DNA of 64,000 nucleotides from Heterostelium multicystogenum (GCA_003667245.1 RCNN01000496.1:124001-188000), one strand, 5' to 3'. Positions 33,823 through 47,439 are shown, counted from the stretch's first letter. The notes: a model not told the origin generated them from the sequence alone. Translations and numbers: made by a program.

Positions 33823-35338
33823 ATGACTGATTGTGTTGATTTAGGTATTCCTGGTGATTGGTGTTATAAAGGTGAAGGTGCTTGTAATATAGTTTTGTCA
33901 TATATTGGTAGTAACTCTCAGTTGGTACATATTATCATATTTTTCCATCCTCCACTCTCAAGATCTAGACTTACTATTTAATGGAACACTGACCATTATT
34001 GACCCAATCATTTCAATGTAATATTAGGCTGGAAAAGTACTGAGACTTAGAAAGTTTGGTGTGGGTGGTGACGATGACTCCGATCTGAAGAACAATAATT
34101 TTCTCTTGAATGTTATGTTGCCTTTGATTGGTCCAAAATATGTATATCCAGGTGTTTGTATTATTATTAATTATGCCTTGTTGGGCTATTATAGTTTGAA
34201 GTTTCTTGATGTTAATTATCTTATGTTCTACCATAGGTTGTGGTTCAGTTGAATAGAGAATTCTTATCGGCTTTAGATAATCAGATTTATAATGATAGAC
34301 CAATGCATCGTAGAGGTAATCCACTGAATACAGAGTGTAAAAGAGGGCTGCTTATATTGGATCTTACCCTTATGAGAGGTAGCGGTGCCAGTCAAAACAC
34401 ATCAATATCCGTTGAAATCAAACCAAAATGTGGATTCATTCCCAATACAACCTATCTGAGTTGTCAAACTAGATCGATAAAATCACATACCTGTAGATAT
34501 TGTATGCACCAGTATTTGAAATTAAAAGATGGTTCTATACATAGTATTAGTGAGTAAGTTGTTAATACAGATTGTTCGCATTGCTATCACTGCTAGCTAA
34601 CTTGTGCACCTAAGATATTGTCCATTGGATTTGTTTAGTGGAGATGTAGATAGACAAAAGAAAGCGATTAGGGCACTGTTGGTGTGTCCACAAAATAATT
34701 TGAAGATATACAAGGATGGATCGTTGTTTTACACTGGAACCCTTGGTGGTCAGTCACAGCATTCGTTGGAGTCTCTATGTGGATTATTCAGCCCATCTGG
34801 CGACACTTGCCATTCAGTAGACTCAACAATCGATGTGCTGACAAATCAACTTACATCTATATTACAATCGGAGAGTTTGGTATTGAAAAATCTTTTAACG
34901 GCACAGAAGTACGATGATCTAGATATAGAGGCAATCTATTACCTCTATCGCTTAAAGATAGAGAGACAGCTCGCTTCATCATCGATGGAACAAAGCGAGC
35001 AAATCGAATTGCTAGAGAAACAGCTGAAGCAATTACAACCAAACTATGAAGATGTCGATAGATTCAGTAGTCTCCGTCAGATGTCGGACGATCAGATAGA
35101 GCATTGTATAGAAAGATACCTCATTGCAACTACAGCAAAGGATTGTTCAATTATGATTACATTTTCAGTATCACCTTCTTCTTTGATTGACCAACAAAGC
35201 TACAGAGTAGGGGTAGTCGACCTTGACGCAAAGAAGCGGTCATCCATACCCTCCTATTTTAAGAATGACAAACTCATTGTAGAGACCTTCAAGAGCAATA
35301 TTGATTGCTCAAAGCTACGTTGTTCAGCACCACAATAG
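33823..35338 (+). CDS. Inositol-pentakisphosphate 2-kinase (IPK1)
   Basis: Makes InsP6 (phytate) from Ins(1,3,4,5,6)P5. Exons: 33823-33924 (WCYKGEGACNIVLSYIG, the nucleotide-binding start), 34028-about 34151 (GKVLRLRKF, LIGPKYVYPG), about 34237-34553 (VVQLNREFLSALDNQI, then ISVEIKPKCGFIP with the family EIKPK motif, and HTCRYCMHQYLKLKDG) and 34615-35338 (EYCPLDLFSGDVDRQKKAIR, CPQNNLKIYKDG, TTAKDCSIMITFS). These motifs run in the family order and over its usual length. Exon 3 to 4 joins in phase with a GCTAAC branch motif. The exon 2 to 3 junction (34151/34237) does not keep frame with standard GT..AG ends, so a base error is likely there. The N-terminal start could lie further upstream. Confidence 0.88.
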
Positions 35339-35713
35339 TCCCAGTTCAGTTCGTTCAATTGGATTCATTTAACAAGTTCCAACCCTAATAAATTATTATT
35401 TTTGAAAACACGCAGAAGTGGCGCGCCATTTTCTAAATCAATACAAACAACACCCTATTTTCAAAAAAATGGCTACTCAACAAACCTTAACGGATATATT
35501 AGAATATTGGAATGTTCTAAATTAATTATTGAGAGTTCAGTTGGATCTGATTAGTTTGTTGTTGGTTTAATTAATATTTATACACTAGCTAGCTTTGGTA
35601 CACCTTTCGTTGCTTAACTTGAAATATCTAAGTTGTTATTTGGTTGACTTTATAGTATTTGGATTAATTCTTTGTAACTAGTTGCCAGAGTAGTCTGTGT
35701 TAGTTATTCAATC
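35339..35713. other. Spacer with GGCGCGCC and a short upstream open frame
   Basis: Contains GGCGCGCC at about 35420-35427 in otherwise AT-rich DNA, and an 18-codon frame from 35469 (MATQQTLTDILEYWNVLN). This could be an upstream reading frame or a short first exon. Otherwise probably the kinesin-5 promoter. Confidence 0.5.
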
Positions 35714-38700
35714 ATGATTAGTGGATTGGCCATTCATAATCAACTGAATAAGAAGGAAGAAAAGAAAGTACAGAATGTCCAGGTTTTTGTAAGAGTAAGG
35801 CCTCTGTCGGAGCTTGAGATTAATAGTAAAGAGTCCTTGCCTCTAGATTGTGATTCCGAAAAGGATATCACTTGTAATTATAAAGGTTCTTCGAGAACAT
35901 ATCAGTTTGACCATATTTTCCCACCAGGTATGTATCATATAATATAATTAACATCCAAAAGTAATATATCTAATTATTTTAAATTCTCAACTTATCAAAT
36001 AGATTCAAGACAAAAAGATGTATTTCAAGTTGCAGTGAAGCCAATTGCAGATGAGGTGTTGATGGGTTTTAATGGCACTATATTCGTATATGGACAGACC
36101 GGTACCGGTAAAACCTACACTATGGAGGGTAAAGTAGACAATCCAGAGGATAGTGGAATCATTCCCAGAACGATCGACTATATATTTCAAACCCTTGAAA
36201 AAGCTGGAAATGACTATAATGTGCGTTGTACACATCTAGAGATTTATAAAGAAGATATCTTTTGATCTACTGACATGCAACAGCCAAAATGAAAATCGTC
36301 CACTAAATATTTATGGTAAGCATAGATGTACATTGTTGGTTGTATTAGAGTCGAATATTAATATTATTCTTTTGAAATGAAAGATGGCAAAGTACCTGAG
36401 CTCGAAGAAATTATTGTCAATGACACACAATCAATTCTTTCCATTTTATCAAAGAGTTGGAAAAGAAGACAAACAGCAGAGACAGTATATAATAAGCAAT
36501 CGAGTAGATCACATTGTATTTTTTCGATAACCGTACATATTAAAGAGACAACACTTGGAGGAGAGGATTTGATCAAGATTGGAAAGTTGAATCTGGTTGA
36601 TCTTGCCGGTTCCGAGAATGCACAAAAATCAGGAACAAGCGAGCGTATGAGAGAGGCAGCAGTTATCAATCAAAGTTTGCTCACACTTGGTCGTGTCATC
36701 ACAGCATTGACCTCCGACTCAAATGCCCACATTCCATACCGTGACAGTAAATTGACTCGTTTGCTCCAGGATTCGCTCGGTGGAAAGACCAAAACATCGA
36801 TCATTGCAACAGTTTCACCAAGTGGTTTGAATATTGAAGAAACAGTAAATACTCTTGACTATGCACTGAAAGCCAAGTCGATCCGAAATACACCACAGAT
36901 CAACCAAAAGATGTCAAAGAACTCCCTTTTAAAGGAGCAATCAGCCGAAATTGCCCGTTTGAAACAGTTGCTCCAGTCGGCTTATGATAAGAACGGTGTA
37001 TATCTGTCCATGGATTTGTATAAAAATATGGAGTCTACCATCCAGTCACAAAAAGAGAAGCTTGAAGTTTTGGATTTGGCATATCACACCGAAAAGTCTG
37101 GAAGTGAACAACTTAGAAAGCAATTATCTTCAACTATGGTATGTATAGATATTGTTTTGGACGACTTCAGTCTGATTAACTTTTGAATGTAGACCAAGGC
37201 AAACAAGTTGGAAAAAGAATTTTCAAAGTTTAAAAAGGAACAGCGAGAACACTTGAGCAGTGCCAGAGTGACGATAAGAATTTAAGAGAGACATTGGATT
37301 TGGTCATGGAGGACCTGAACATCTATCATGCCAAGTACGACAATGCCATTTTGTTGGAAAAAGAGAATATAAAAGGATCTGAGATGGCCAGAAAGCAACT
37401 GGAGGAAGCTTTTAACTCAATCTACAGTTCAAACAGAGCAATTTTGGAAGAGAATGTGGAGTTTAGTGAGAAGATGAAGCAATGCTTTGAGCAATTGAAG
37501 GATGAGACTGCCAAAGAGAAAGACGTGGCTAAGCAAATGGAGAGCATTGCAGATCAGTTGGAGTGTAGTCATAAAAACTTGAATATCCTATCCGAGAGTG
37601 TGTTGAACTCTACTAAGCCTTTGACTAAGCTACAGGGAGACCATGGGCAGCTTGCCAATCTCATGGAAAAAGCAATCAGCGAAATGAAATCTAGTATTGT
37701 ACAGGTTAGGGAGTTAGCAAAGAAACAGCTTTCAGCAAACAGTGATGTCATTAGTCAGTCATTATCACAATGTATTCAATTGGTAAACGAAAATAAGAAC
37801 AATTCTGGTGATGCAGTGAATGACCAAATCAAAATGTTGGATCAACTGGCAGCATATCTTAGCAAGCAAAAGTCAGAGTGGATAAACTATATTGCCAAAC
37901 AAAGACAGTATAAAGATTCATTAGCCTCGAAGAGAGAAGAAAAAAAGGCCGCACTCAATAAGAAGTTTTCTCAACAATTAGCAGCATTGGTTTCGAATCA
38001 CACAGAGAAGCTACTCAGCGGATACGACGACTATGAGAATAATATTGACCAACAGTTGAAATATTTTGAAGACAATGTTAATTGTATGGACAGCGATCTG
38101 CTTGTATCTGTAGGAGATATAAGAGGAGGAATCGCAAAGATGGAGGAGCAGCGCACCTTGATCTCAAAGAGCTTGATGTCAGAAATACAATCAATGAAAG
38201 GAACAATATCAGAGAGTATCAATGATGGATTGTCAAAGATTGATGAGATAGGTGAAGAAATAGAAGTCAGCTCTCAAAAACACTTAGCAGCCATAAAGAA
38301 GAATAGGATACAGTTGAGCAATAAGGTTGCTGTTGGCTTGAAGAATATTAACAAGTCACTTTTGGACCAACAAAGCACTTTAGCTGATTTAAGAAATGTT
38401 GAGAATAGTTCAAGACTATTAGCCAAATCGAAATATCCACGAGACATCACTATTCAAGAACAAATTGAAAAGGTTGGACAGCTAGTGACTAACCACAAGG
38501 ACTTACTCAACAATCATATTCATATATCTAGCAACACAAGCGGCATCATCTCACCAATTCTGTCATTGGTGGAAACAAAGAGAAGCGAGAGAACTGGAAA
38601 GACTCCGATAAAGAGAGGTGTCATATTACCACCCAAGAGAGAGTTTAAAGAGCCTTCAATATACGAGGAGGAGCCATCAATTGAAATATTTAGACAATCG

Positions 38701-39440
38701 TCTATAATTCCAGAAATCAATCCATATGATACAGAAATTGATACAAATAGCCTCAAGAATAGTAGCAATGGATTGCTATCAATTTCAACAATCGGTGGCG
38801 TCGAAAAGAATATAAAGGAAGTAGCCTCAAATACTATGACACAAACTGAGTCAACTTCCGTAGCTCAGCCAACTCGCTCAAGAACTCCCGTTGAAATCAT
38901 ATTTAGTCCATTCCAAAAAAAAACAAGAAGCATCTATTTCACCTTTTGCCAACTGTAAACCATTTATATTTACTGGAAGTACTAAAAAGAATAGTTTGAA
39001 ATCCAGTTTGAGCTCTCCATTTAAGACATCACTTTCTTCATCTGGATCTATTTCATTGTCCTCGCCGTTTACACCAAAGAAGAGAAAGAACGAGGAAAGA
39101 CCACCATCTTACATAGCCACCGAGGATACCAGACTTAGTGACAGCAGCGGCAGCAAGCCGGAGCCACAGCCTTTAAAAGCGTGTCAAAGTTCAAGCAGCT
39201 GTTCCCCTTAAATCAAACCCCTTAAATATACAGCAACTCTCTAAGAAACCGCCAACTACAACAAAGACAAGCAGCAGAGCCAAAACCAGTGGTACCAACA
39301 CTGCCAGTAGCAGAGTTGGTTTAAAGCAAACCTCAACAACTACCAACAAATCTACGATCTCAAGCAAGAACAAAGAGAATAACAATAATGATAATAGTCT
39401 ATTGTCATTTTCATTTGGAAGCCAGCTCCCAAATTTCTAA
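35714..39440 (+). CDS. Kinesin-5 (BimC/Eg5-type) mitotic motor
   Basis: Plus-end-directed tetrameric motor that slides spindle microtubules apart. N-terminal motor domain: VQVFVRVRPLSELE, FVYGQTGTGKTYTMEG (P-loop), a switch I core of NKQSSRSHCIFSITVHIK, NLVDLAGSENAQKSG (switch II), HIPYRDSKLTRLLQDSLGG, TVNTLDYALKAKSIRN (neck), then an NQKM linker. A long coiled-coil stalk follows and a Ser/Pro/Lys-rich tail with RSRTPVEIIFSPF, placed where BimC boxes occur. The C-terminus is Asn/Ser rich, ending FSFGSQLPNF. Introns at 35938-36002, about 36315-36375 and about 37139-37191. Frame shifts occur in a T4 run at 36262 (restoring EDIFDLL), near 37255, near 38925 and near 39200. Kinesin-5 is favoured over other N-kinesins by the neck, tail and stalk length. 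Confidence 0.92.
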
Positions 39441-39560
39441 CGGAATCATTATAATAATAAATATTTAGATTTTAGTTTGTTTAATTACAAACTATACTAC
39501 CTTGTTTTTAAGATTAAATAATTAAGATTACAATTTTATTGTTCTAACTTCTTTCTAGCT

Positions 39561-40570
39561 TTAGTTAGAGTCGAATCCTTCTCTCAAGCCAATAGTATAC
39601 CAAAATAGTAATTTATGGACAGGATCAGAATAATGGAATGTTTGGAAGTGTTTTTGAATGTTTTTGACAGACATAATGGCGTTCTGTTGAGATATTTGAC
39701 CCTGGATATTTCTTTTTACAAATCTACACACTTGAGAATCTCCAAAGACTGGATTATATCTTTTCAATGTTAATAATAAATTAATTCTCTAAGATAATCT
39801 GTTATCATAAAGTCTAGAATACAATTCAATTTTAAACGTCAATAAATCATTAAATATTTACTTTACAATTATTTAATAGCTTACCATTTCTCTTCATATC
39901 AGATTGGGCTACAGTGATACAATTGCTTTCCAAGGTTGTTTTGTGTTTAATATCAGTCCATCTATATCCTCTGGTTCCAAAGAAATTTCCTCTTTCTTTT
40001 ATTCTACTAATCACACCTTTGCTTACTAATCCATGAGAAACCATCTTTAAAACTTTTTTCTCACTGGCAAAAATAAATCCTCTTGATAGATCATTGATTG
40101 TAATTCCAATGCTTCTATTTGGTCTCCTATAGTTCAACAAAGAATATTAATAATTGATGATTAAGTAATTTCTTATATTTTTTATAAATACTTTTTAATT
40201 TTTTGCATTACAAATTCAAGAAATACATCATTTTGAATTGGTAATGAATCTAAAACTACTAATTCTACATCACTTCAATAATTAATTATTGTTAGCATTT
40301 TGGGTATTCAATTCAAAGTATATATAATAATTACAATTTTCCATTGAATGCACTTTTTTTGGGTCTTTGAACACCAAGTTTTCCTTGAATCAATAGTTCG
40401 GCAATTGCATTGCCAAACAATCCAAAAAATATAGGAATACCAGTGGATGGTAATCTACATTTCTCTCGATCCAACAATAGAAGAAAAAATTCCTCCGGTA
40501 AAGTTAGATATCTAGATTTACTATCTTGCCAAATACATTCTTCATTTATTTGAATTAGTGCTTCATTCAT
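39561..40570 (-). CDS. GOLPH3/Vps74-like (GPP34) protein
   Basis: Member of the GPP34 fold, whose founding members bind PtdIns4P at the trans-Golgi and sort glycosyltransferases. Exon 1 (40336-40570) carries RYLTLPEEFFLLLLDREKCR and GLFGNAIAELLIQGKLGVQ, the characteristic first helices. Exon 2 (about 40195-40275) reads VELVVLDSLPIQNDVFLEFV. Exon 3 (about 39883-40133) has RPNRSIGITINDLSRGF, VLKMVSHGLVSKGVI and NFFGTRGYRW. The last exon (39561-about 39770) ends FWYTIGLREGFDSN. The usual PtdIns4P-binding Trp/Arg set cannot be confirmed by eye, and the sequence is divergent, so this may be a paralogue rather than the GOLPH3 orthologue. Four short exons fit the intron style of the region. Confidence 0.75.
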
Positions 40571-43500
40571 AGTTTTGTTATTTCTACTATAATAAATAAT
40601 AAATAGTTTAAAAATATAATTTATAGATTCGGAATCTAAATAAACAAAAGATAAATATAAATATAAAGTAATTCAAGTATTTTGTTTTAAATTATCCAAA
40701 GAAAATAATAATAATATTTATTTAGAAATATTTATTTAGAAATATAATTATTATTATATTAATATTTACAATATTCTTTAGTTTTTAAATAATTATTGAA
40801 ATTGTTAAACACTTTATTCTTTCTTGGGTGATAAATAAATTTAAGAATGTGTGATATCTGTATGTAGGTGTTTATTCTTTAAAAATACGATGTGGGTCAA
40901 TGTGTTTGTGTGTGTGTTCGCATATGTGATAAAATCATGATCTGCTATCATTTTGAGTAAACAAACCCGAATGTGGGTTTCAATTTAAACCAAATCGATG
41001 CACTAGCATCATCCTACAATCTAAATAAATACAATTTTAAACAATACTTAAGTATATAAATATCTGTTTATTTCAAAATAGGTAGGTAAATATGCTTGTT
41101 GGTTGTTGTTTCTATCTTTAAATTTAAATATTTAATTAAATGTAAAGTGACTATCAGGTAGATGTACCATAGTTCAATGACATAATAGGAGATACTGCAC
41201 TGGAATGGAAATGATGTTCACCAGGATCATGTATATAGAAGATGCAGCTGTATAGTAATAATAGTAGTTGATAACACAAAATACAAATTATTATAAATAT
41301 TGTTGTTTAGAATAATGATAAAATGAATGGAATACTCAAATTTGAAACTAGAGGATTCCTTTGAAATAGAATATCAACTTGAAGATGAGGTGAGAACAAA
41401 GAATGATGGTCCTCACCTCAATAGTGTTCTCTGTTTATGTATCGAAGATTAACTAATTAATCTAACATTTTAACAAACAAAGTGAATCAGTCCTCGGAGA
41501 CAGTATCCAGTAATGAACAAGCTAATAATTAAGAATAATTCTTTACTTTAAAGAGAGGTGTTTTGTATTGATTGTTAACTAGTTGAAAGATAACAAATAC
41601 TATACAAAAGCAATAAATTGGTACTAGGCAATGATGACCACTGCCTTTGACACATAACAGGTTTAACTTCACTGTTGATGAAGGTTCCAAAATAGATTGC
41701 TCTATCTTGTGTGAAACTTTTTATTAAAGTGTTCCAGCATTGGAGCGCTCTCAATATCGGTCATTGCACGCCAACACCCACTTGACATAGAACTAAGGAA
41801 CTAAAAATTTGACTTCAGTCGACTGTTTCATAAATTAAATTTTTGAAATATTTCATTTTTTATGGGAGTCTCAACCTAATATAAATACAACTCTAGTTTA
41901 TTAGATCTTATTTTCGATATGTATACAGAAGTTATTTAAGACTTGGTCAATATTATAATGAGCAAAGTCAAAATATGAGATTTACATCCAATAGTTAGAA
42001 CAACGTTACTTAGATAATATATATATAATGTATAACTACCAGTAGTCTAAAGTTTCTTATCGTAAAAATAATATATGGGTTGATTCTTCAGTCAATCATT
42101 GGTTTTTAGAAATATGGAATATAGGGGCAATATCATAGTGTGCTACTATCAAATCATGTATTAATATGTATTATAAAAAAGTCAATATATAACCACAAAT
42201 CGCAAAACTTTAACTTCATTTAGGACCAAATCCAGATCTTTCATGTTCCCATTGATAACTTATTAAAAAAAAACAAAATAAATTTAGATTTTCAATAAAA
42301 AAATAATTAATTAAAATGAAAGAGGATAACTTTTAGTTTCAAATCATTTAATTGAACAGAACACTGCAAACCAGTATTGCAATATTATTCAGAAGTGAAC
42401 CAAACACTGTTTGGAAGACAACCTGTAGAATCTCTATAACAATACAGTATATTACATATATATAGATACACCCTCACCATTCATATATAATTAAATATAC
42501 ATAATATTCTCTATTTTCATAGTTAGTTCAGTTATTATTTTAAAAGAAAGACAATAAACAACATTTGGTATGTATTTAAATAGTTTGTTAAAACATCCTT
42601 GGAAGCACTCAACTTTGGGAAAGACTTTCTGGTGGTTCCACTAGTATAATCTTTCACCCGACAATGGTCACTTCTCAATTCTTAGTTGAGTTGTTTGTTT
42701 TTTTATGTGTTTTTGTTGTTTTTGTTGTTTTGTTTTTTTTTGGTTTTTTATTGGATTTAGTTTGATTGTTTTGATGGTTTTTGGATTTTTTTTATGGTGG
42801 TTTTTCGTTGTTGTAATTAATGACTTGACAAATTCGAATCGACACACACTCTCTGTGCTCTTGTTTACAATGGTGCTTGGTGGCTTTATTTTAAAAGTTT
42901 ATTAAAAATCAACCAACAAAGAACCATTTTAATAATAGCAACTTTCTCATGTTACTTTGTATTTGAAGAGATTCGAATTTATTATTATTTAATAATAATA
43001 ATTTAAAAAGAAAAGAAAAAAGAAAACAACATAAGCAGAAAACAAGAGACCCACGGCATATAACTATGATTGTTTGACTTAATTTACGCCACTCTATTTT
43101 GAAAGCATCAGCATTAACAATAGTAAAGTGGGAATAATTATCTTCAGTTGTCTTTAGCTATTTGTATAGACAAAGGACTTTGTATCTATAGATAAACATT
43201 TCTCTCAGGTGAGTGGACGATTCGTCGATCATAGTCAGTGTAGCTATTGCCATAAAAACAACAAAATCAAAACACACATTCACACTCACATCATTTACCG
43301 CCGCTGTTATTCTCACAATTCGCACAACTCAACACCCCAAGTTATTGTTGGTTTGTGGAAAGATAAATGAGTGGTGTTTGTAAACTTGGGAGTAGTGATA
43401 GCAACAGCAGACTAGTGGAAGTTAAATATTTTTTCGAATGTGCCTTTTCAAATTGACATAGTGCTCAACAATAATAACAATAATAATAATCTCAACTGGA

Positions 43501-43975
43501 ATTAGTAGCTGGAGTACAGCAACGTAATTTGGGCAAAAAGACATGCTCAGACATGTAGAATAGAAGAAGAGAATTATTACCATTTTTACAATTCAGTTAT
43601 TATTTTATTATTATTATTATTATTATTTGTTTGTTTACGTTTGTTGCGTTGGTAGTTATCTCTTTAGATCTATCCTATCTAGGTTCATTTGACATGGTTT
43701 TTTATTTTCGCTAAGATTGGAAACGAATGTAACAAGTTCAAGTTTAAAAATTCCAGCATTGATACCAAAATATTTTCAAGTATATTTATTATCCAAACAT
43801 CCCAACTCCACTCAACCGGTCATTGTCATTCCAAATACTATTCACAACATAATACCTAATGTTGTCCTCATTGTTTGCTGTCTATCGATCTTTAAATTGA
43901 AACAATTGTCTATCTATACTAATATTAATGTAAACTATTTTAGTAAATAGTAATAAATTAGGAAATCTCAATGCA
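40571..43975. other. Large gene-free region (3.4 kb)
   Basis: No gene recognised on either strand. Features: a 9-bp inverted repeat with a 17-nt loop at 41386-41420, AAACCC..GGGTTT at about 40964-40981, a T/G-rich segment at 42690-42800 whose open frame is low complexity only, and (ATT)n near 43605-43628. The patch 41130-41800 has higher complexity than the rest and may hide a non-coding RNA or a decayed gene. Confidence 0.55.
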
Positions 43976-46900
43976 ATGCAATATGTAAATGGACTTGACG
44001 TAGCCCAAGACACAATAAATGAGCTACATTATATAGCATCATCACCTAATATAAAATGGGATCGCATTATGGAGACTCCGGACAACGTGCTCTTCTCTTC
44101 AGAGGACGAGTATGGCACACTCCAATTCAAGAATATTGGTGAGTTCAATTGCAATGCCGAGGATATCTGGAATATTCTATATAGATCGGAGCTACAGGAA
44201 GAATGGGACGATTTTTGTATCAAAGTGAGTATGATGTAGCAATTTCTACCTGACGCTGTGAAAATATTAATACTTGACTTTTATATAGGTAAAGCTATTG
44301 GAAGAATTGGATGGATTAAATTTTATTGAATTCAGTGCCATGGCTTCCCCTCTTGGTGGAGTTCCAAGATACTTTTGCTTATTCAAATCTTGTGAAATCG
44401 ATCTCGAAAATAGAAAATATGCACTTACCTTTCGTTCGATTGACCACGAGAGTGCAGACCAAGAGATATCTTGTATTGATGGCAATGCTTTCTTCACTGA
44501 AATTGGTACTTGTGGTTGGATTGTTGAGGAGATTGGCGAGAGTCGATCAAGAGTAACCTATATTACACAGATTTCAGAGAGTTCTCTAATTCCACTGGTT
44601 CCTAAAGACTCTTTTGCTCACTTCAAACAATTATATAAACAATCTGGACTGCACACAATATACAAACTGGTCTCATTGAAGCGATATGTAAATGCACTTA
44701 ACGACCAACAACTATCTTCACTACACCAATACAGATTTGGATTCTCCCAAGAATCTCTTGAAATATTTAAAGCAGTGTGCGAAACTATAGGTCAAGTGGA
44801 ACTCAACCAATGGCAACAGTTTAGAAAACAGCGTGATATTGAGTTTTATTATCGTGAAAGCGATCCAGAGTTGAAAGCTACGCTTACTACAAATCCCGAT
44901 GATAGCTGTGTCGATATGATTACCACAGGATTCTTGACATGCATGAATTGCACGACTCCTGAAATTGTACAGTCATTTTTACTCTCATATAACACCCCAC
45001 TCGTCGACGAATGGACTTACTATTGCGAGACTGTCAATAAGATAAACGACAGTACATCAATTGTAGAGATTAAGTTTCGATCATTGCTTACACCCAACGA
45101 AGAGATTAGTCATTTCTTTGTCAAGCAAATATTAAACTTGCCACTCAACATTACCTTCATTGGTTACAAGTCACTGGATGCACCCTACAACTCTAAAAAC
45201 ATTTGGTACTCCCCCTCGGGATACTACATATTTCCAATCGAAAATGGATGCTGTGTCCGACATCTTGCCAACTATACTACTACTATACCAGCTTCACTAA
45301 AGTCAATACCCCAAAACAAAGTAACTATAGAGTCCAATAGAGAATAATCAAGCTGATTCTAACTGATCACTATTTCGATTATAGATTTTACTTTCAATCT
45401 CTGAGAGATACACTGTATCGATGAAAGCCACTAGAGATTTAATTATTAAACATTCAGTATGCGATCCATTTAAACTTGTTTCTGAAGAGAATCGTAAGGC
45501 TCGATCACCAAGCTATGCCAGTTGGAAAGAACTTGCTGATAAGAAAATAGATGACATTTTAGACCAGTTTTTCAATTTGGCACTCGGTGAAATGGATAAA
45601 GAAGCAGTACCCAACGCCAGTAAATATTTAGATATCTGGTAATAATTGTTGCTGACTCTATAACCCAATAATTCTAATAATCTTTTTGATTATAGGAGGC
45701 CTCCAAATATTGTTTCTCCCAATATTTCTGCAAATATTTGCAGGAATAGCTTCATCGATAAGGAAACATTGAATTTCATGGAGAACAAACAACCATCCAA
45801 GAGAAAATTTAATGAGATATTCGAGAAATCTTCTATCATGTCTGTAAACCCAAAATTTTGCTTTACCAAACCAGTATGTCGCCATATAATCCTAGGAGCT
45901 GTCAAACAACAATAATTACTAATTACCCTCTAAATAGGATATAAATAATAACAACTTAAAAACAATTTCGCCTGCTCCATTTACAAATGACTGGGATAGA
46001 TATATTAAAAGACGTCCATTTCTGTTGTTGGTATCAAACAGACGCAACCTTAGATCTCACTCAAAGATGCCTAGATACAATTTGGCCTGTCAATCCAAAT
46101 CGCTTTTTGATCAACTACCAGAGGAGATAGTCGAACTTATCTTTTCTTTCTTGGATGCAACAGATTTAACAAAGCTATCAATGACATGCACAACCTTCCA
46201 TGGTGCTGCTAACAATAACTTCCTATGGAGATCACTTTTCGAAGCAAAGTTTAAATCAACTACAAATTTAATCAATCAAGGCAATCAGAGCAACCAATCC
46301 AACTCTTCTATTGAATCAGACAGTACGAATTTTATATTTACCAATCAAAATAGAGTAACAGAGCTAGACCCAGATGATAAGATGGAAATTTACAATTCAG
46401 GCCTGCAATCAGAGAATTGGAGAAATAAGTATATCTCACTGGAGTGTGTCGAAAACAACTGGCGCAAAGGAAGATCCAAGGTTGGATTCCTACGGGGACA
46501 TAAGGCCAAAATTACATGTCTGCAACTTGGACCTCAAATCGCTATAACTGGTTCCAGAGATAAAGAGCTACGAATTTGGAGTTTAGGAACAAAGCTGTGT
46601 AATGTAGTCTTGAAGCCGACTAATTCAAGTGTAGTTTCATTTGAAAATGATAATCTTTCCATGGCAAACACCAAACTTTTTCCAAACTCTATGGAAAACG
46701 ACAATGTGATAAGAATTGGTTTCTCAAATGGTTTAATCTACCACTACAATTTAGAGACTAAAAAATGTGACTTCTCAACAAAGGCTGGTCTTTTTGGCAG
46801 ATGGATTCCTTTTTGAACAAGAAAAAATATACATCTGGGAAAGCAACACTGTACAGATATGGGAAAACAATCAAAGAACAAACATCCTCCAACACTACAG

Positions 46901-47377
46901 AACAAAGATCAATCAAGTACGACGAAATCCCATACTATCGAGTACAGCAGTATACACATGTTGTACCGACAAGACTCTGAAGTTGTGGGATACTGCAGCC
47001 AACCAAGACAGTCCCTCTGTTACTTTTCATGGACACACAGCGGCAGTAAATTGCTTCGACTTTTGTGGCGAAAATCAAATTTTCACTGGCTCCAACGATA
47101 AGACAATGCGACTCTGGGATCTGAGAAATGCAACAACATCAATACAAACCATCAAAACACATAAATCGCATGTGCGATCCATTCGTCTGGTCAACAACAA
47201 CAAACTACTCTCTGCGATGACCACTCCATTCACATATGGGAATTGACTAACAATAATCCAAGTCATATCAGCGTGCTTGACAATTATCAGATCAGTCTCT
47301 CAGCACTGTCGGCTGATGATGAATCGGTAATTGCAGGTTTCAACGATGGTACTGTTAAATTTTACGATTTTACTTAA
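43976..47377 (+). CDS. START-START-F-box-WD40 protein
   Basis: Five exons join in phase: 43976-44224, 44289-45320, 45385-45638, 45696-45873 and 45938-47377. The first 160 or so residues are a START lipid-binding domain (TLQFKNIGEFNCNAEDIWNI, SELQEEWDDFCIKV, ASPLGGVPRYF, CGWIVEEIG). A second START-like module follows (ITTGFLTCMNCTTPEIVQSF, TPLVDEWTYYCETV, EIKFRSLLTPNEEISHFF, IFPIENGCCVRHL). After a linker comes an F-box (LFDQLPEEIVELIFSFLDAT, LTKLSMTCTTFHGAANNNFL), then WD40 repeats (KITCLQLGPQIAITGSRDKE, KTLKLWDTAA, AVNCFDFCGENQIFTGSNDK, TMRLWDLR), ending DGTVKFYDFT. Base shifts near 46795 and 47218 interrupt the WD40 part. The F-box plus WD40 suggests an SCF substrate adaptor; the START modules suggest lipid or hydrophobic-ligand control. 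I know of no named family with this order. Confidence 0.82.
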
Positions 47378-47439
47378 TTATAATAATATTCCTTTTGTTT
47401 TTCCAACTTCACAAAGAAATAAATGATATATGTAATATA

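Noticed and set aside
42705..42905. Plus-strand frame rich in Phe, Cys and Val
   Set aside because: Encoded by a T/G-rich low-complexity tract; no conserved motif and no intron or start context.
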